This document shows positions 45,599-55,908 of a stretch of 64,000 bases of DNA, piece by piece (positions within the stretch are counted from its first letter, which is position 1; every line of letters begins with the position of its first letter). Source of the stretch: an uncultured Paracoccaceae bacterium. Its GTDB lineage: Bacteria > Pseudomonadota > Alphaproteobacteria > Rhodobacterales > Rhodobacteraceae. Under the pieces are notes generated by a model that saw only the letters and a list, made by a program, of their open reading frames with translations, searched no databases and had not been told where the DNA came from. The DNA lies in NCBI GenBank assembly GCA_947494675.1, contig CANLVP010000001.1:682001-746000 (forward strand), given 5' to 3'. The translations under genes and the position numbers were made by a program.

Positions 45599-45599
45599 C

Positions 45600-46013
45600 T
45601 TACCAGTCCTCGCGGACGATGGTGCGGGTTTTGATTGGAAGCTTCATCGCAGCAAGGCGCAGGGCCTCACGCGCGATGTCTTCGTTCACGCCGTCGATTT
45701 CGAACATCACGCGGCCGGGTTTGACCTTGCATGCCCAAAAATCGATGGAACCCTTACCTTTACCCATGCGGACTTCGACCGGCTTCGACGTCACGGGTGT
45801 GTCTGGGAAAATACGGATCCAGACGCGGCCCTGACGCTTCATGTGGCGGGTCATCGCACGACGGGCGGCTTCGATCTGACGCGCAGTGATACGCTCAGGC
45901 TCGACCGCTTTCAGACCATAGGTGCCAAAGTTCAGGTCAGACCCGCCCTTTGCCTGACCTTTGATCCGGCCTTTGTGCAGTTTGCGGTGTTTTGTACGCT
46001 TTGGTTGCAGCAT
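45600..46013 (-). CDS. rplP: 50S ribosomal protein L16
   Basis: This 137-residue L16 starts [19 protein letters not shown] and has [28 protein letters not shown]. It is the last gene of the rplB segment; its usual successor rpmC lies beyond the inserted cassette. Confidence 0.97.
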   Translation of the reverse strand: MLQPKRTKHRKLHKGRIKGQAKGGSDLNFGTYGLKAVEPERITARQIEAARRAMTRHMKRQGRVWIRIFPDTPVTSKPVEVRMGKGKGSIDFWACKVKPGRVMFEIDGVNEDIAREALRLAAMKLPIKTRTIVREDW

Positions 46014-46025
46014 ATCATCAGCTCC

Positions 46026-46726
<701 letters not shown>

Positions 46727-46727
<1 letters not shown>

Positions 46728-47107
46728 TATGCTTGCTCCTCGACCTGGCGGACCACGATGGTGATCTCTGAGAATGGCTTGATGATCTTACCGAAACGAC
46801 CACGTGCCCGCGGGCGACCGCGCTTCATGATCAGGTTCTTACCGCAGTAAGCTTCGGCGACGACAAGCTCATCGACATCCAGGTTGTGGTTGTTTTCAGC
46901 GTTGGCGATGGCGGACTGAAGGCATTTCTTCACATCCTCAGCGATCCGCTTTTTGGAGAAAGTCAGGTCATTCAGAGCCTGGCCGACTTTCTTGCCGCGG
47001 ATCAGACCGGCAACGAGGTTCAGTTTTTGCGGGCTGGTGCGAAGCATGCGCAGTTTTGCCATTGCTTCGTTGTCAGCCACGCGGCGGGGATTGTTATCCT
47101 TGCTCAT
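46727..47107 (-). CDS. rplV: 50S ribosomal protein L22
   Basis: This 126-residue L22 has [20 protein letters not shown] and the C-terminal [25 protein letters not shown] hairpin that reaches the peptide tunnel. Confidence 0.97.
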
Positions 47108-47110
47108 GGC

Positions 47111-47389
47111 TTACTTCCGTTTCGCTTTTTTGTCGGCAGCGTGGCCATAATAGGTGCGGGTCGGGCTGTATTCGCCAAACTTCTGACCGATCATGTCTTC
47201 TGAGACGTTGACGGGGATGTGCTTCTTGCCGTTGTACACACCAAAGGTGAGACCAACGAACTGAGGCAGGATGGTGGAACGACGCGACCAGATCTTGATC
47301 ACTTCGTTGCGGCCGCTTTCGCGGACGGCTTCGGCCTTTTTCAGGACGTAGCTGTCGACGAACGGGCCTTTCCAGACGGAACGTGCCAT
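47111..47389 (-). CDS. rpsS: 30S ribosomal protein S19
   Basis: This 92-residue S19 starts [20 protein letters not shown] and has [33 protein letters not shown] 47389 lies 2 bp from the rplB stop; upstream in-frame codons overlap rplB. Confidence 0.98.
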   Translation of the reverse strand: MARSVWKGPFVDSYVLKKAEAVRESGRNEVIKIWSRRSTILPQFVGLTFGVYNGKKHIPVNVSEDMIGQKFGEYSPTRTYYGHAADKKAKRK

Positions 47390-47391
47390 TC

Positions 47392-48234
<843 letters not shown>

Positions 48235-48322
48235 GTTAGCTTCTTCCGTTTGCTTGGCGGGTTCTTGAAGGAACCCTATGTGGTTGAGGCCCCCGTAGGT
48301 GCCCGGTTCTTACAAATCACAA

Positions 48323-48344
48323 CACCCCGGACGAATCCGGGGTG
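48323..48344 (-). promoter_or_regulatory. leader hairpin with UUCG loop upstream of rplB
   Basis: CACCCCGGA (48336-48344 read on the minus strand) pairs with TCCGGGGTG (48323-48331), a perfect 9-bp stem closed by TTCG. It starts about 15 bases after the -10 box and lies 89 bp before rplB. There is no T tract, so it is more likely a stability or protein-binding element than a terminator. Confidence 0.55.
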
Positions 48345-48358
48345 GTTGGGATTGGGGG

Positions 48359-48387
48359 CTTATAGGGGGGAGGACGAAGCGTGTCCA
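48359..48387 (-). promoter_or_regulatory. promoter of the rplB-to-rplP segment
   Basis: TGGACA (48382-48387) and TATAAG (48359-48364) on the minus strand are 17 bp apart, with CCCCCC preceding the -10 box. Confidence 0.7.
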
Positions 48388-48428
48388 CCCAATATGAGAC
48401 CTCAAGTTAGATCAGCTCCAAGTTCGAA

Positions 48429-48872
48429 CTAGTCAGTCTGCAATGTCCTTCGCATCATCTCTTTGTGGCGAACTTCGATGGCCCGAAGGACCAACGCCCG
48501 GCGGTCGACATCACCCAAATAGTTCTCGACTATTGCCGAGGCCTGCATGTCGAAGTCGCATCCCTTTTCAGAACGTAGCCGATATGAGCGTTCCCCAATG
48601 TGCATCCTCTGGGCGTCTGGAAACTCACTCGCGATAACAATGGCGTAAGCTTCGTAGTCTTCGTAGCCGAGTCCGTCACAAATGCTCTTTGAAGTCAAAA
48701 AGTCTTCGAACGCTTGACGGTCAGTACCGGTAAGTCGTTTCGGCGGAGGAACCAAGCTCGCAAGATATTCGATCTCAGCCAAAATGTCTGCGCTCCGGCT
48801 GTTTTCCAGGTTCTGTTCTGAAAATGCAGGCGAAGCAAACAAGACCAGAATGGCTGTGATTTTTGGTATCAT
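48429..48872 (-). CDS. secreted or periplasmic hypothetical protein
   Basis: This 147-residue protein starts with a likely signal peptide (MIPKITAILVLFASPAFSEQN, cleavage near AFS). The mature part is charged, with two Cys (SICDG and GCDFD) that could form a disulfide. No family was recognised. GTG 48905 gives a longer alternative start. AT-richer than the ribosomal genes; it lies on the same strand just upstream of the rplB promoter. Confidence 0.5.
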   Translation of the reverse strand: MIPKITAILVLFASPAFSEQNLENSRSADILAEIEYLASLVPPPKRLTGTDRQAFEDFLTSKSICDGLGYEDYEAYAIVIASEFPDAQRMHIGERSYRLRSEKGCDFDMQASAIVENYLGDVDRRALVLRAIEVRHKEMMRRTLQTD

Positions 48873-49193
48873 TTGGTTTTGTAATCCAATCAGTTGATTC
48901 CCCACTCTTTCATATCACCCAAGACCAACGAAGCTAAGAACTACCCTCCGCCCGGAACAAGCCGAAGGCGCCGGGCGAGCGCCTGACCGTCCCGGCGGGC
49001 TGGCGCTTTGGTGGGGCTGGGCGCATCGCGGATATGGAAGATGTGTTTGGCGGGCATAAAGTACGGTAGAAGAGCCGTTGCTGCGCCATCCCACGGGCAG
49101 ACGCGCGCCCGGCTTGCTCCGTCGCTCTTTGGCCCTAATTCTGTCCGATTGCCAAGCCATGTTGGACCCAGCAAACCATGCGAGAATTGTCTG

Positions 49194-49370
49194 ATGAGCA
49201 TTAGCTACCGAACGTCGCTTAAACCGACCCTGATTGTGACCGGCATCTATGCGATGTGGGCGTTGGGCGCATCAACGTCGCTTGGAACCGGCGGCATGAT
49301 TATTTTTGTGCCTATCGTCGCGGTCGTTACCTTTGCCGCGCACAATATGCTGCGCTGGATGATCCGCTAG
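49194..49370 (+). CDS. small two-helix membrane protein, unknown
   Basis: This 58-residue protein has hydrophobic segments at about residues 11-30 and 34-50 and a basic C-terminus (HNMLRWMIR). Start ATG 49194 was chosen because the hydrophobic protein is a sensible unit; upstream in-frame sequence is low-complexity basic. No convincing ribosome binding site was seen. It is convergent with the DUF2200 gene, whose end is 7 bp away. Confidence 0.45.
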   Translation: MSISYRTSLKPTLIVTGIYAMWALGASTSLGTGGMIIFVPIVAVVTFAAHNMLRWMIR

Positions 49371-49377
49371 CCCATCG

Positions 49378-49734
49378 TCACGACGCAGGCTCTCTAAAGA
49401 TTTTCTCGTACTTCTTCCCGCGCGCCAGTTCATCAATCATCTTGTCCAGATACCTGATCTCGCGCATCAGCGGGTCTGCGATGTCCTCCATCCGGTGGCC
49501 GCAGACGACGCCTTTGATCAGGGCCCGGTTGGGGTTCATGGCGGGGGCTTGGGCGAAGAAGGTTTCAAAGTCGCGTTTGTCGTCGAGGGCGGCGGATAAA
49601 CCGTCGGCGTCGTAGCCGGTGAGCCAGTGGATGATCTCGTCCACTTGGCGCTTGGTCCGGTCCTTTTTCTCCGCCTTGTTGACGTAGTGCGGGTAGACGG
49701 ATGCAAAGCTCATCTTGAATACGGGGTGTGACAT
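49378..49734 (-). CDS. DUF2200 family protein
   Basis: This 118-residue protein has the family's near-invariant [54 protein letters not shown] and [16 protein letters not shown]. The family has no assigned function and is found as a stand-alone protein in many bacteria. It lies inside the rplB-rplW gap. Confidence 0.85.
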   Translation of the reverse strand: MSHPVFKMSFASVYPHYVNKAEKKDRTKRQVDEIIHWLTGYDADGLSAALDDKRDFETFFAQAPAMNPNRALIKGVVCGHRMEDIADPLMREIRYLDKMIDELARGKKYEKIFREPAS

Positions 49735-49887
49735 GGGCGGCCCTCCTGCACGAAATACTACCGCAAACGCGCGGATGACCCAAGTCGGGCGGTTTTCACA
49801 AGATTTTGGTTGCCCTTAGGTAATCTTGCCCAAGACCGGCGCGCTGCGCCTCTGTAAGGTTTGATCCTGAACAAGGGGAGACAGACA

Positions 49888-50166
49888 ATGTATGCACGAC
49901 TGACGACGTTCAAGGCCAAGAACCTTGAAGAGGTGCTGAAGCAAAAGGACAACATGATGGCGCAGACCCGGCAGATTCCGGGGTTGGTGCGCAGTCAGGG
50001 CGGTTGGGATGAAGACGGTAACGGCGCCTTCATGGCGGTCTACGACGATGAGGCGGCGGCCGAGGGTGCGATCCCGCATTTGCAGGCGATCTGGGGCACA
50101 GTGATTGCGCATCTGGAAGCCCCACCGCAATCCCTGCCGCTGCCCAATGCGATTGTCATCGAGTAG
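49888..50166 (+). CDS. small ABM/dimeric alpha-beta-barrel-like protein
   Basis: This 92-residue protein starts MYARLTTFKAKNLEEVLKQK, has IPGLVRSQGGWDEDGNGAFMAVYDDEAAAEGA and resembles single-domain antibiotic-biosynthesis-monooxygenase or EthD-like ferredoxin-fold proteins. It has a strong AAGGGGAG ribosome binding site (49873-49880) and its own downstream terminator. Whether it is an enzyme is unknown. Confidence 0.6.
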   Translation: MYARLTTFKAKNLEEVLKQKDNMMAQTRQIPGLVRSQGGWDEDGNGAFMAVYDDEAAAEGAIPHLQAIWGTVIAHLEAPPQSLPLPNAIVIE

Positions 50167-50257
50167 CGCGCTGCCTGCGTTTGAATAACGGGCGCCATCC
50201 TCGCCCGTTTTGATTGCGTGCCGGTGGCATTGCGCCTGTCGGATACAAGATCAAAAG

Positions 50258-50288
50258 AAGGCCCCTTGTGTTGCTGCAGGGGGCCTTT
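50258..50288 (+). terminator. terminator after the ABM-like gene
   Basis: AAGGCCCC (50258-50265) pairs with GGGGCCTT (50280-50287) and is followed by TTGCTTTTG on the plus strand. Confidence 0.7.
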
Positions 50289-50313
50289 GCTTTTGCTGCA
50301 GGATCAAGAATGC

Positions 50314-50346
50314 AAAAGGCCCCCGGCGTTTCCACCGGGGGCCTTC
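50314..50346 (-). terminator. terminator of the rpsJ-rplC-rplD-rplW segment
   Basis: AAGGCCCCCGG (50316-50326) and CCGGGGGCCTT (50335-50345) form a perfect 11-bp stem, followed by TTTTGCATTC on the minus strand, 22 bp after the rplW stop. Confidence 0.8.
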
Positions 50347-50367
50347 TGAATGTGTATCGGGTCGAGG

Positions 50368-50664
50368 TTACAGACCGGTCGAGACGTCGATCGTGTTGCC
50401 TTCTTCCAGCGTCACGTAGGCCTTCTTGACGTCCTTACGGGTGCCGAGGTTGCCGCGGAAACGCTTGACCTTGCCTTTGGTGATCGTGGTGTTGACCGCT
50501 TTCACCTTCACGTCAAACAGCGCCTCAACGGCTTGTTTGATCATCGGCTTGTTGGCGTCGATGGCCACTTCGAACACAACCGCGTTGGCCTCAGAGGCCA
50601 TGGTTGCTTTCTCGGTGATGATCGGCTTGCGGATCACGTCGTAGTGTTCTGCTTTCGCGCTCAT
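50368..50664 (-). CDS. rplW: 50S ribosomal protein L23
   Basis: This 98-residue L23 has [52 protein letters not shown] and [14 protein letters not shown]. It overlaps rplD by 4 bases and ends its segment. Confidence 0.97.
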   Translation of the reverse strand: MSAKAEHYDVIRKPIITEKATMASEANAVVFEVAIDANKPMIKQAVEALFDVKVKAVNTTITKGKVKRFRGNLGTRKDVKKAYVTLEEGNTIDVSTGL

Positions 50665-51281
50665 TTCAGACGAGCCTCCAATGCTTCGACACCGGCTTTG
50701 GTCAGGACAAGTGTGTCCGACTTCAGGATGTCATAGACGTTCGCGCCCTGGCTGGGCAGAACGTTTACGGTTTCGATGTTGCGCGAGGCCTGCAGGAAGT
50801 CTGCGGACACCTCTGTGCCGTCGATGATCAGGGCACGCTTCCAGCCGCGTTCGCCAAGGGTTTTGGCCAGTGCGGATGTTTTCGCGTCCTTCATCTCGAT
50901 GCTGTCGATCACAACCAGCTCTCCAGCCGCTTGCTTGGCGGACAGCGCGTGGCGCAGACCCAGCTTGCGGAACTTTTTGGTCAGGTCGTGGGCGTGGCTG
51001 CGGGGCGTTGGGCCCTTGTAGGTACCACCACCACGGAAGATCGGCGCGCCGCGAGAGCCGTGACGTGCGCCACCGGTGCCCTTTTGGCGATAGATCTTCT
51101 TGGTCGAGAATTTGACCTCGGACCGGCCCAGCACGTCGTGTGTGCCTGCCATGGCCTTGTTACGCTGCCAGCGGACAACGCGGTGCAGGATGTCGGCGCG
51201 CGGCTCAAGGCCGAAAATCGCGTCATCCAGATCGACGGTACCGGCTTTTTTGCCGTCCAGCTTGATTGCATCAGCCTTCAT
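50661..51281 (-). CDS. rplD: 50S ribosomal protein L4
   Basis: This 206-residue L4 starts [24 protein letters not shown] and has [30 protein letters not shown] and [21 protein letters not shown]. The ATG at 51281 gives the family start and overlaps the end of rplC by 11 bases. In E. coli L4 represses this operon through its leader. Confidence 0.97.
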   Translation of the reverse strand: MKADAIKLDGKKAGTVDLDDAIFGLEPRADILHRVVRWQRNKAMAGTHDVLGRSEVKFSTKKIYRQKGTGGARHGSRGAPIFRGGGTYKGPTPRSHAHDLTKKFRKLGLRHALSAKQAAGELVVIDSIEMKDAKTSALAKTLGERGWKRALIIDGTEVSADFLQASRNIETVNVLPSQGANVYDILKSDTLVLTKAGVEALEARLK

Positions 51282-52128
51282 TTTTGTCACCCTCATCTGC
51301 GGCGTCTTCGGCCGGGGCTTCGTTTGCGGCTTCGGCTTCAGCAGCTTCCAGTGCGGCCTGTTCTGCTTCGGCTGCGGCCTTTGCGGCGGCTTCCTCTTCA
51401 GCGGCGGCAGCAGCGGCGGCTTCAGCAGCCAGCTTCTCAGCTTCTTCCTTCATGGACTTCAGGCCAGCGGGGTAAATCACACCTTCGGGTGTCGGCTTTT
51501 TCACCGCATCCTTGATTGTGACCCAGCCACCTTTGGAGCCGGGAACAGCACCTTTGACCATGATCAGGCCACGGTCGGCATCGGTGCGCACAACCTGCAG
51601 GTTCTGCGTGGTGACGCGTGCCGCACCCATGTGACCCGCCATCTTCTTACCTTTGAAGACGCGGCCTGGATCCTGACATTGACCAGTTGAACCGTGCGAA
51701 CGGTGGCTGATCGAGACACCGTGTGTCGCGCGCAAACCGCCGAAGTTGTGACGCTTCATCGCACCGGCAAAACCTTTACCGATGGATGTGCCTGCGACGT
51801 CAACATACTGGCCTTCGAAGTAGTGGTTGGCCATGATTTCTTCCCCGACGGGGATCATGTTTTCCTCGGCCACGCGGAACTCAGCAACTTTGCGCTTGGG
51901 TTCAACTTTGGCAGCCGCGAAGTGGCCTTTCATCGCCTTGCTGACGCGGCGGGCCTTGGCGGCACCGGCACCCAGCTGAACAGCGACGTAGCCGTCACGC
52001 TCGGTTGTACGCTGTGCGACAACCTGCAAGTTTTCGAGCGAAAGAACGGTCACAGGGATCTGCTTGCCGTCTTCCATGAAAAGCCGGGTCATGCCGACTT
52101 TCTTTGCGATCAATCCTGTACGGAGCAT
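51271..52128 (-). CDS. rplC: 50S ribosomal protein L3 with Ala/Glu-rich C-terminal extension
   Basis: This 285-residue L3 has a normal core ([16 protein letters not shown] at the start, [31 protein letters not shown]-type central loop and [16 protein letters not shown]), with Gln at QCQDPG where many bacteria carry a methylated Gln. About 60 extra residues from [10 protein letters not shown] to DKNEG form a low-complexity Ala/Glu helix-like tail not needed for the fold. Bacterial L3 is usually 205-240 residues. Confidence 0.96.
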   Translation of the reverse strand: MLRTGLIAKKVGMTRLFMEDGKQIPVTVLSLENLQVVAQRTTERDGYVAVQLGAGAAKARRVSKAMKGHFAAAKVEPKRKVAEFRVAEENMIPVGEEIMANHYFEGQYVDVAGTSIGKGFAGAMKRHNFGGLRATHGVSISHRSHGSTGQCQDPGRVFKGKKMAGHMGAARVTTQNLQVVRTDADRGLIMVKGAVPGSKGGWVTIKDAVKKPTPEGVIYPAGLKSMKEEAEKLAAEAAAAAAAEEEAAAKAAAEAEQAALEAAEAEAANEAPAEDAADEGDKNEG

Positions 52129-52140
52129 CTGAGATCCTCC

Positions 52141-52452
52141 TTACACGCTGATCTGCACGTCCACGCCAGCGGCGAGGTCGAGCTTCATCAGGGCATCCAC
52201 GGTCTGCGGTGTTGGATCGACGATATCCAGCAGACGCTTGTGCGTGCGGATCTCGAACTGGTCGCGCGACTTCTTGTCGATGTGCGGACCGCGCAGAACG
52301 GTGAACTTTTCGATTTTGTTGGGCAGTGGGATCGGACCACGAACGCTTGCGCCGGTGCGCTTGGCGGTGGAGACGATTTCCTGCGTGGAGGCGTCAAGGA
52401 CGCGGTAGTCAAACGCCTTGAGGCGAATGCGGATGTTCTGGCTAGCTGCCAT
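52141..52452 (-). CDS. rpsJ: 30S ribosomal protein S10 (NusE)
   Basis: This 103-residue S10 has [50 protein letters not shown] and [16 protein letters not shown]. It also acts in antitermination with NusB. It heads the rpsJ-rplC-rplD-rplW segment behind a long structured leader. Confidence 0.98.
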   Translation of the reverse strand: MAASQNIRIRLKAFDYRVLDASTQEIVSTAKRTGASVRGPIPLPNKIEKFTVLRGPHIDKKSRDQFEIRTHKRLLDIVDPTPQTVDALMKLDLAAGVDVQISV

Positions 52453-52530
52453 GTGACATCACCCTTTCAAACAGGGCCTTAACGGATTGGACGAGGCCGG
52501 CTCATCCGACCCCCTCTTCGCGTCTTATGG

Positions 52531-52570
52531 TCCAACGGAAAAGGGCGCGGGGAATCGCGCCCTTGTTGGA
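52531..52570 (-). promoter_or_regulatory. rpsJ leader hairpin (attenuator candidate)
   Basis: TCCAAC (52531-52536) and GTTGGA (52565-52570) form an outer stem around a 9-bp inner stem AAGGGCGCG/CGCGCCCTT (52541-52549 and 52556-52564). On the transcribed strand the inner hairpin is followed by TTCC. It lies about 80 bp upstream of rpsJ, the position of the S10 leader controlled by L4 in enterobacteria; similarity of mechanism is only inferred. Confidence 0.55.
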
Positions 52571-52577
52571 TTGGGGC

Positions 52578-52606
52578 GGCATACGATGTCTTCATTCGGA
52601 CCGCAA
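52578..52606 (-). promoter_or_regulatory. promoter of the rpsJ segment
   Basis: TTGCGG (52601-52606) and TATGCC (52578-52583) on the minus strand are 17 bp apart, about 130 bp upstream of rpsJ, at the junction with the inserted acyltransferase gene. Confidence 0.6.
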
Positions 52607-52624
52607 GACATTTTCCGGTCTTAG

Positions 52625-53596
52625 CTACTGGGCAGGTGCTGCCCCCTTGCGCGCGAACCACGCGTTAAGCCAATGACGGGCGGGTTTTTCGATAAAGAGA
52701 TAAGTGGCCGTCGAAAACCCGACCAGCACGATGAGGTATCCGGGCAACGCCATCCAACCAAGATGCGCGCCGGGACCATGGAAGAGCCAGATAAACATGA
52801 CAAAGACATGGGTGAGGTAGATCGAGTAAGAGATCTCTCCCAAAAACACCATGGGCCCCCAGTTAAGGGGGAAGCGTTTGGCGGCGCCAAGACCGGCGGC
52901 ACCGACAATCAGAAGGAAGAAGCCGGGAATGATCGTGTAGCCGACGTTCGTGATCTGGCCGGTCACGAGGAGCAGGACCAGACCCAGCACAAACAACCCC
53001 GCAGCGATTACCCCGGACAGGTGCGGAAGCAGCATGCGACCGAAGACGCCGAGGCAAAACAGCGGCAGGATCCGAAGCCAGCCCGCCTCATGCGTCAGAT
53101 GCACGAATTGATCCTGACCAAGGGCCACGGCGGCCGCATGAGCGACCACCACGATCACGATGGTAAAGATCAGCAGACGCAGGGGCGTCACCCAAAATGC
53201 CATCAACCCAAAGACGGCGTAGGCGAACATCTCTGCACTGATCGTCCAGGATGGGCCGTTGAGAACTAGCCCATCCGTCGTGCCGAAGGCGTGAAGCAGC
53301 GCGGCACTTTTGACGAAGCCAGAGATGTCCCAATTCATCATCAGGAACGGCAGCAGCATGACCAGGTGCAAAGGATAGATGCGCGCAAAACGCCGCCAGA
53401 AATAATCCGCACGGTTGAAGGACCGGTCGCCGTAGACGTGCCACAGGACAAAGCCGCTGAGGATGAAAAAGAAATCAACACCCCTTGCGCCGTTGTTGAC
53501 ATAGGCAAGGAACGGCACCTCCATCTCGCTGCGCGCATGGAACAGCACGACCCAAAGCGCTGCGAAAAACCGGAGCGATGTGAGGGAGTTAATCAT
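52625..53596 (-). CDS. acyltransferase family 3 membrane protein
   Basis: This 323-residue protein has about ten membrane segments and the family hallmarks SLTSLRFFAALWVVLFHAR with His20, and GVDFFFILSGFVLWH. Members transfer acyl groups (often O-acetyl) to sugars in LPS, capsule or small glycans. It sits between rpsJ and tuf. No glycosyltransferase is nearby, so the target glycan is unknown. Confidence 0.85.
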   Translation of the reverse strand: MINSLTSLRFFAALWVVLFHARSEMEVPFLAYVNNGARGVDFFFILSGFVLWHVYGDRSFNRADYFWRRFARIYPLHLVMLLPFLMMNWDISGFVKSAALLHAFGTTDGLVLNGPSWTISAEMFAYAVFGLMAFWVTPLRLLIFTIVIVVVAHAAAVALGQDQFVHLTHEAGWLRILPLFCLGVFGRMLLPHLSGVIAAGLFVLGLVLLLVTGQITNVGYTIIPGFFLLIVGAAGLGAAKRFPLNWGPMVFLGEISYSIYLTHVFVMFIWLFHGPGAHLGWMALPGYLIVLVGFSTATYLFIEKPARHWLNAWFARKGAAPAQ

Positions 53597-53725
53597 ACCG
53601 TAGACACTTATTCTGACGCATAGCGCTGCAGCTTAGCATCGGGGGGGTTTAGGACAAGCGGTTCTTGGGGGTGTTTTGTGGGCTGGCGGGAGCAAATCCC
53701 GTTTCAGTTCTGTCCACATGACTAA

Positions 53726-54427
53726 TCAACTTAGTTGCATGAAAGTTTGAATTTGCTCATTTTCACAGTTGCAGGCCGCGACGTAGTAAACGGCTTCAGA
53801 ATTCAACCCGATTGGACCGCCATCGATCTGAAAAACAGGATGCATTTTGCCCCTGCAAGAAGGACAGCGCATCTTGGGCGGGCTTTGCAGCCATTCGAAT
53901 GGCGCGTTTACTCTTCCGATACCATCCACGAAATAGGACGCGAAAGCCTCTGGATTTCTGGAATACTTCCGACAAATTATCTCCAGCTCTGGCTCCTTCT
54001 TGAACCAATAAGTGGGTTGGTATCTATTTTGCGCTTTGCCATTCTTCATCTTAATCCTGGGAATTGGAACGACGCTGAAGTCGCTTTGGCTACTGTCCGC
54101 AGACACCTGAATCGTCGTCGGATGAATCTCATCAGCGCTATCGGGATCGATCGAAACTTTCAGGCTCTTTTCGGAAAGCCAGCGGGCATCCATTTGTTTC
54201 GGGAGCAATATTGTGAATTTGCCGTCGTGAACCTCATTGCGAGGCAAAAGGAAGTAACTTGTGCTAGCGGCCGTACCAACACTACTTATTAGGCCGATGA
54301 GCCTCTCTCTGTCTGACGCAGAAACGTCCTTAACAGCACTCATAAGCAATTGATGCTGGACCATCTCCCAAAGGATGATTGCGAAGATTCCGCCGATAAC
54401 GAGCAGGGCAAAGGTCGCTGTAATCAT
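53726..54427 (-). CDS. membrane-anchored protein with C-terminal Cys motifs, unknown
   Basis: This 233-residue protein starts with one hydrophobic segment (about residues 5-22, FALLVIGGIFAIILWEM). The C-terminal part has RCPSCRGKMH and AACNCENEQ, four or five Cys that could form a zinc ribbon. No family was recognised. It is AT-richer than its neighbours and lies between tuf and the acyltransferase, with nothing else in the same cassette. Confidence 0.55.
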   Translation of the reverse strand: MITATFALLVIGGIFAIILWEMVQHQLLMSAVKDVSASDRERLIGLISSVGTAASTSYFLLPRNEVHDGKFTILLPKQMDARWLSEKSLKVSIDPDSADEIHPTTIQVSADSSQSDFSVVPIPRIKMKNGKAQNRYQPTYWFKKEPELEIICRKYSRNPEAFASYFVDGIGRVNAPFEWLQSPPKMRCPSCRGKMHPVFQIDGGPIGLNSEAVYYVAACNCENEQIQTFMQLS

Positions 54428-54523
54428 CGAGCAGCAATTTGCCTCCCTTCAAATGTGCTTTGTGTTACTCTCTGATATCCTAGCTCGCACTCTGACGCTT
54501 TCGTGAAGCAATTTGGACAATGA

Positions 54524-54553
54524 AAAGGCCGCCGGGTTTCCCCGACGGCCTTT
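54524..54553 (-). terminator. terminator of the fusA-tuf segment
   Basis: AAAGGCCG (54524-54531) pairs with CGGCCTTT (54546-54553), with a further inner CGGG/CCCG stem; on the minus strand TTTTCATTG follows. It lies about 90 bp after the tuf stop. Confidence 0.75.
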
Positions 54554-54577
54554 CTCAATTCTCAACCGGGTGCTGCC

Positions 54578-54619
54578 GCCCTGTTCTCATGGATTGCAGG
54601 CAATCCACTGCCACAGGGC
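54578..54619 (-). other. nested inverted repeat in the tuf 3' UTR
   Basis: GCCCTGT (54578-54584) and ACAGGGC (54613-54619) enclose GGATTGC/GCAATCC (54591-54597 and 54600-54606). It lies between the tuf stop and the terminator and may protect the message. Confidence 0.5.
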
Positions 54620-54642
54620 GTCACACTGGGGTCGTTCCAAAA

Positions 54643-55818
<1,176 letters not shown>

Positions 55819-55846
55819 GGTGTGGCTCCTTGATTTTGATGTGTGC

Positions 55847-55906
55847 GGTGCGTGCAATCACGCACCCTACGGGATGTGGGTAGGGCGGGGTTTACCCCGC
55901 CGCACC
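55847..55906. repeat. REP doublet (REPIN-like) between fusA and tuf
   Basis: On the plus strand GTAG (55880-55883) precedes GGCGGGG-TTTA-CCCCGCC and GCACC. On the minus strand GTAG (55870-55867) precedes a second palindrome ending at 55847 with GGTGCGTG/CACGCACC arms. The two copies face each other across 9 bp and fill the fusA-tuf gap. Confidence 0.7.
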
Positions 55907-55908
55907 GA

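Larger units (their letters stand above)
45290..45599. other. 310-bp gap between the AraC gene and rplP
   Basis: No gene was recognised. The region holds the leader of the AraC gene, the rplB-to-rplP segment terminator (45532-45561) and one REP-like palindrome (45576-45598). The middle 200 bp show no further clear structure. Confidence 0.6.

Noticed and set aside
48941-49201. Minus-strand frame of 86 codons with MPAKHIFHIRDAPSP-like product
   Set aside because: Low-complexity, no ribosome binding site, overlaps the start of the small membrane protein; kept only as part of a finding on the unexplained stretch.
50210-50429. Short plus-strand frames in the region between ABM-like gene and rplW
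   Set aside because: They consist of the two terminator hairpins and the rplW 3' end.
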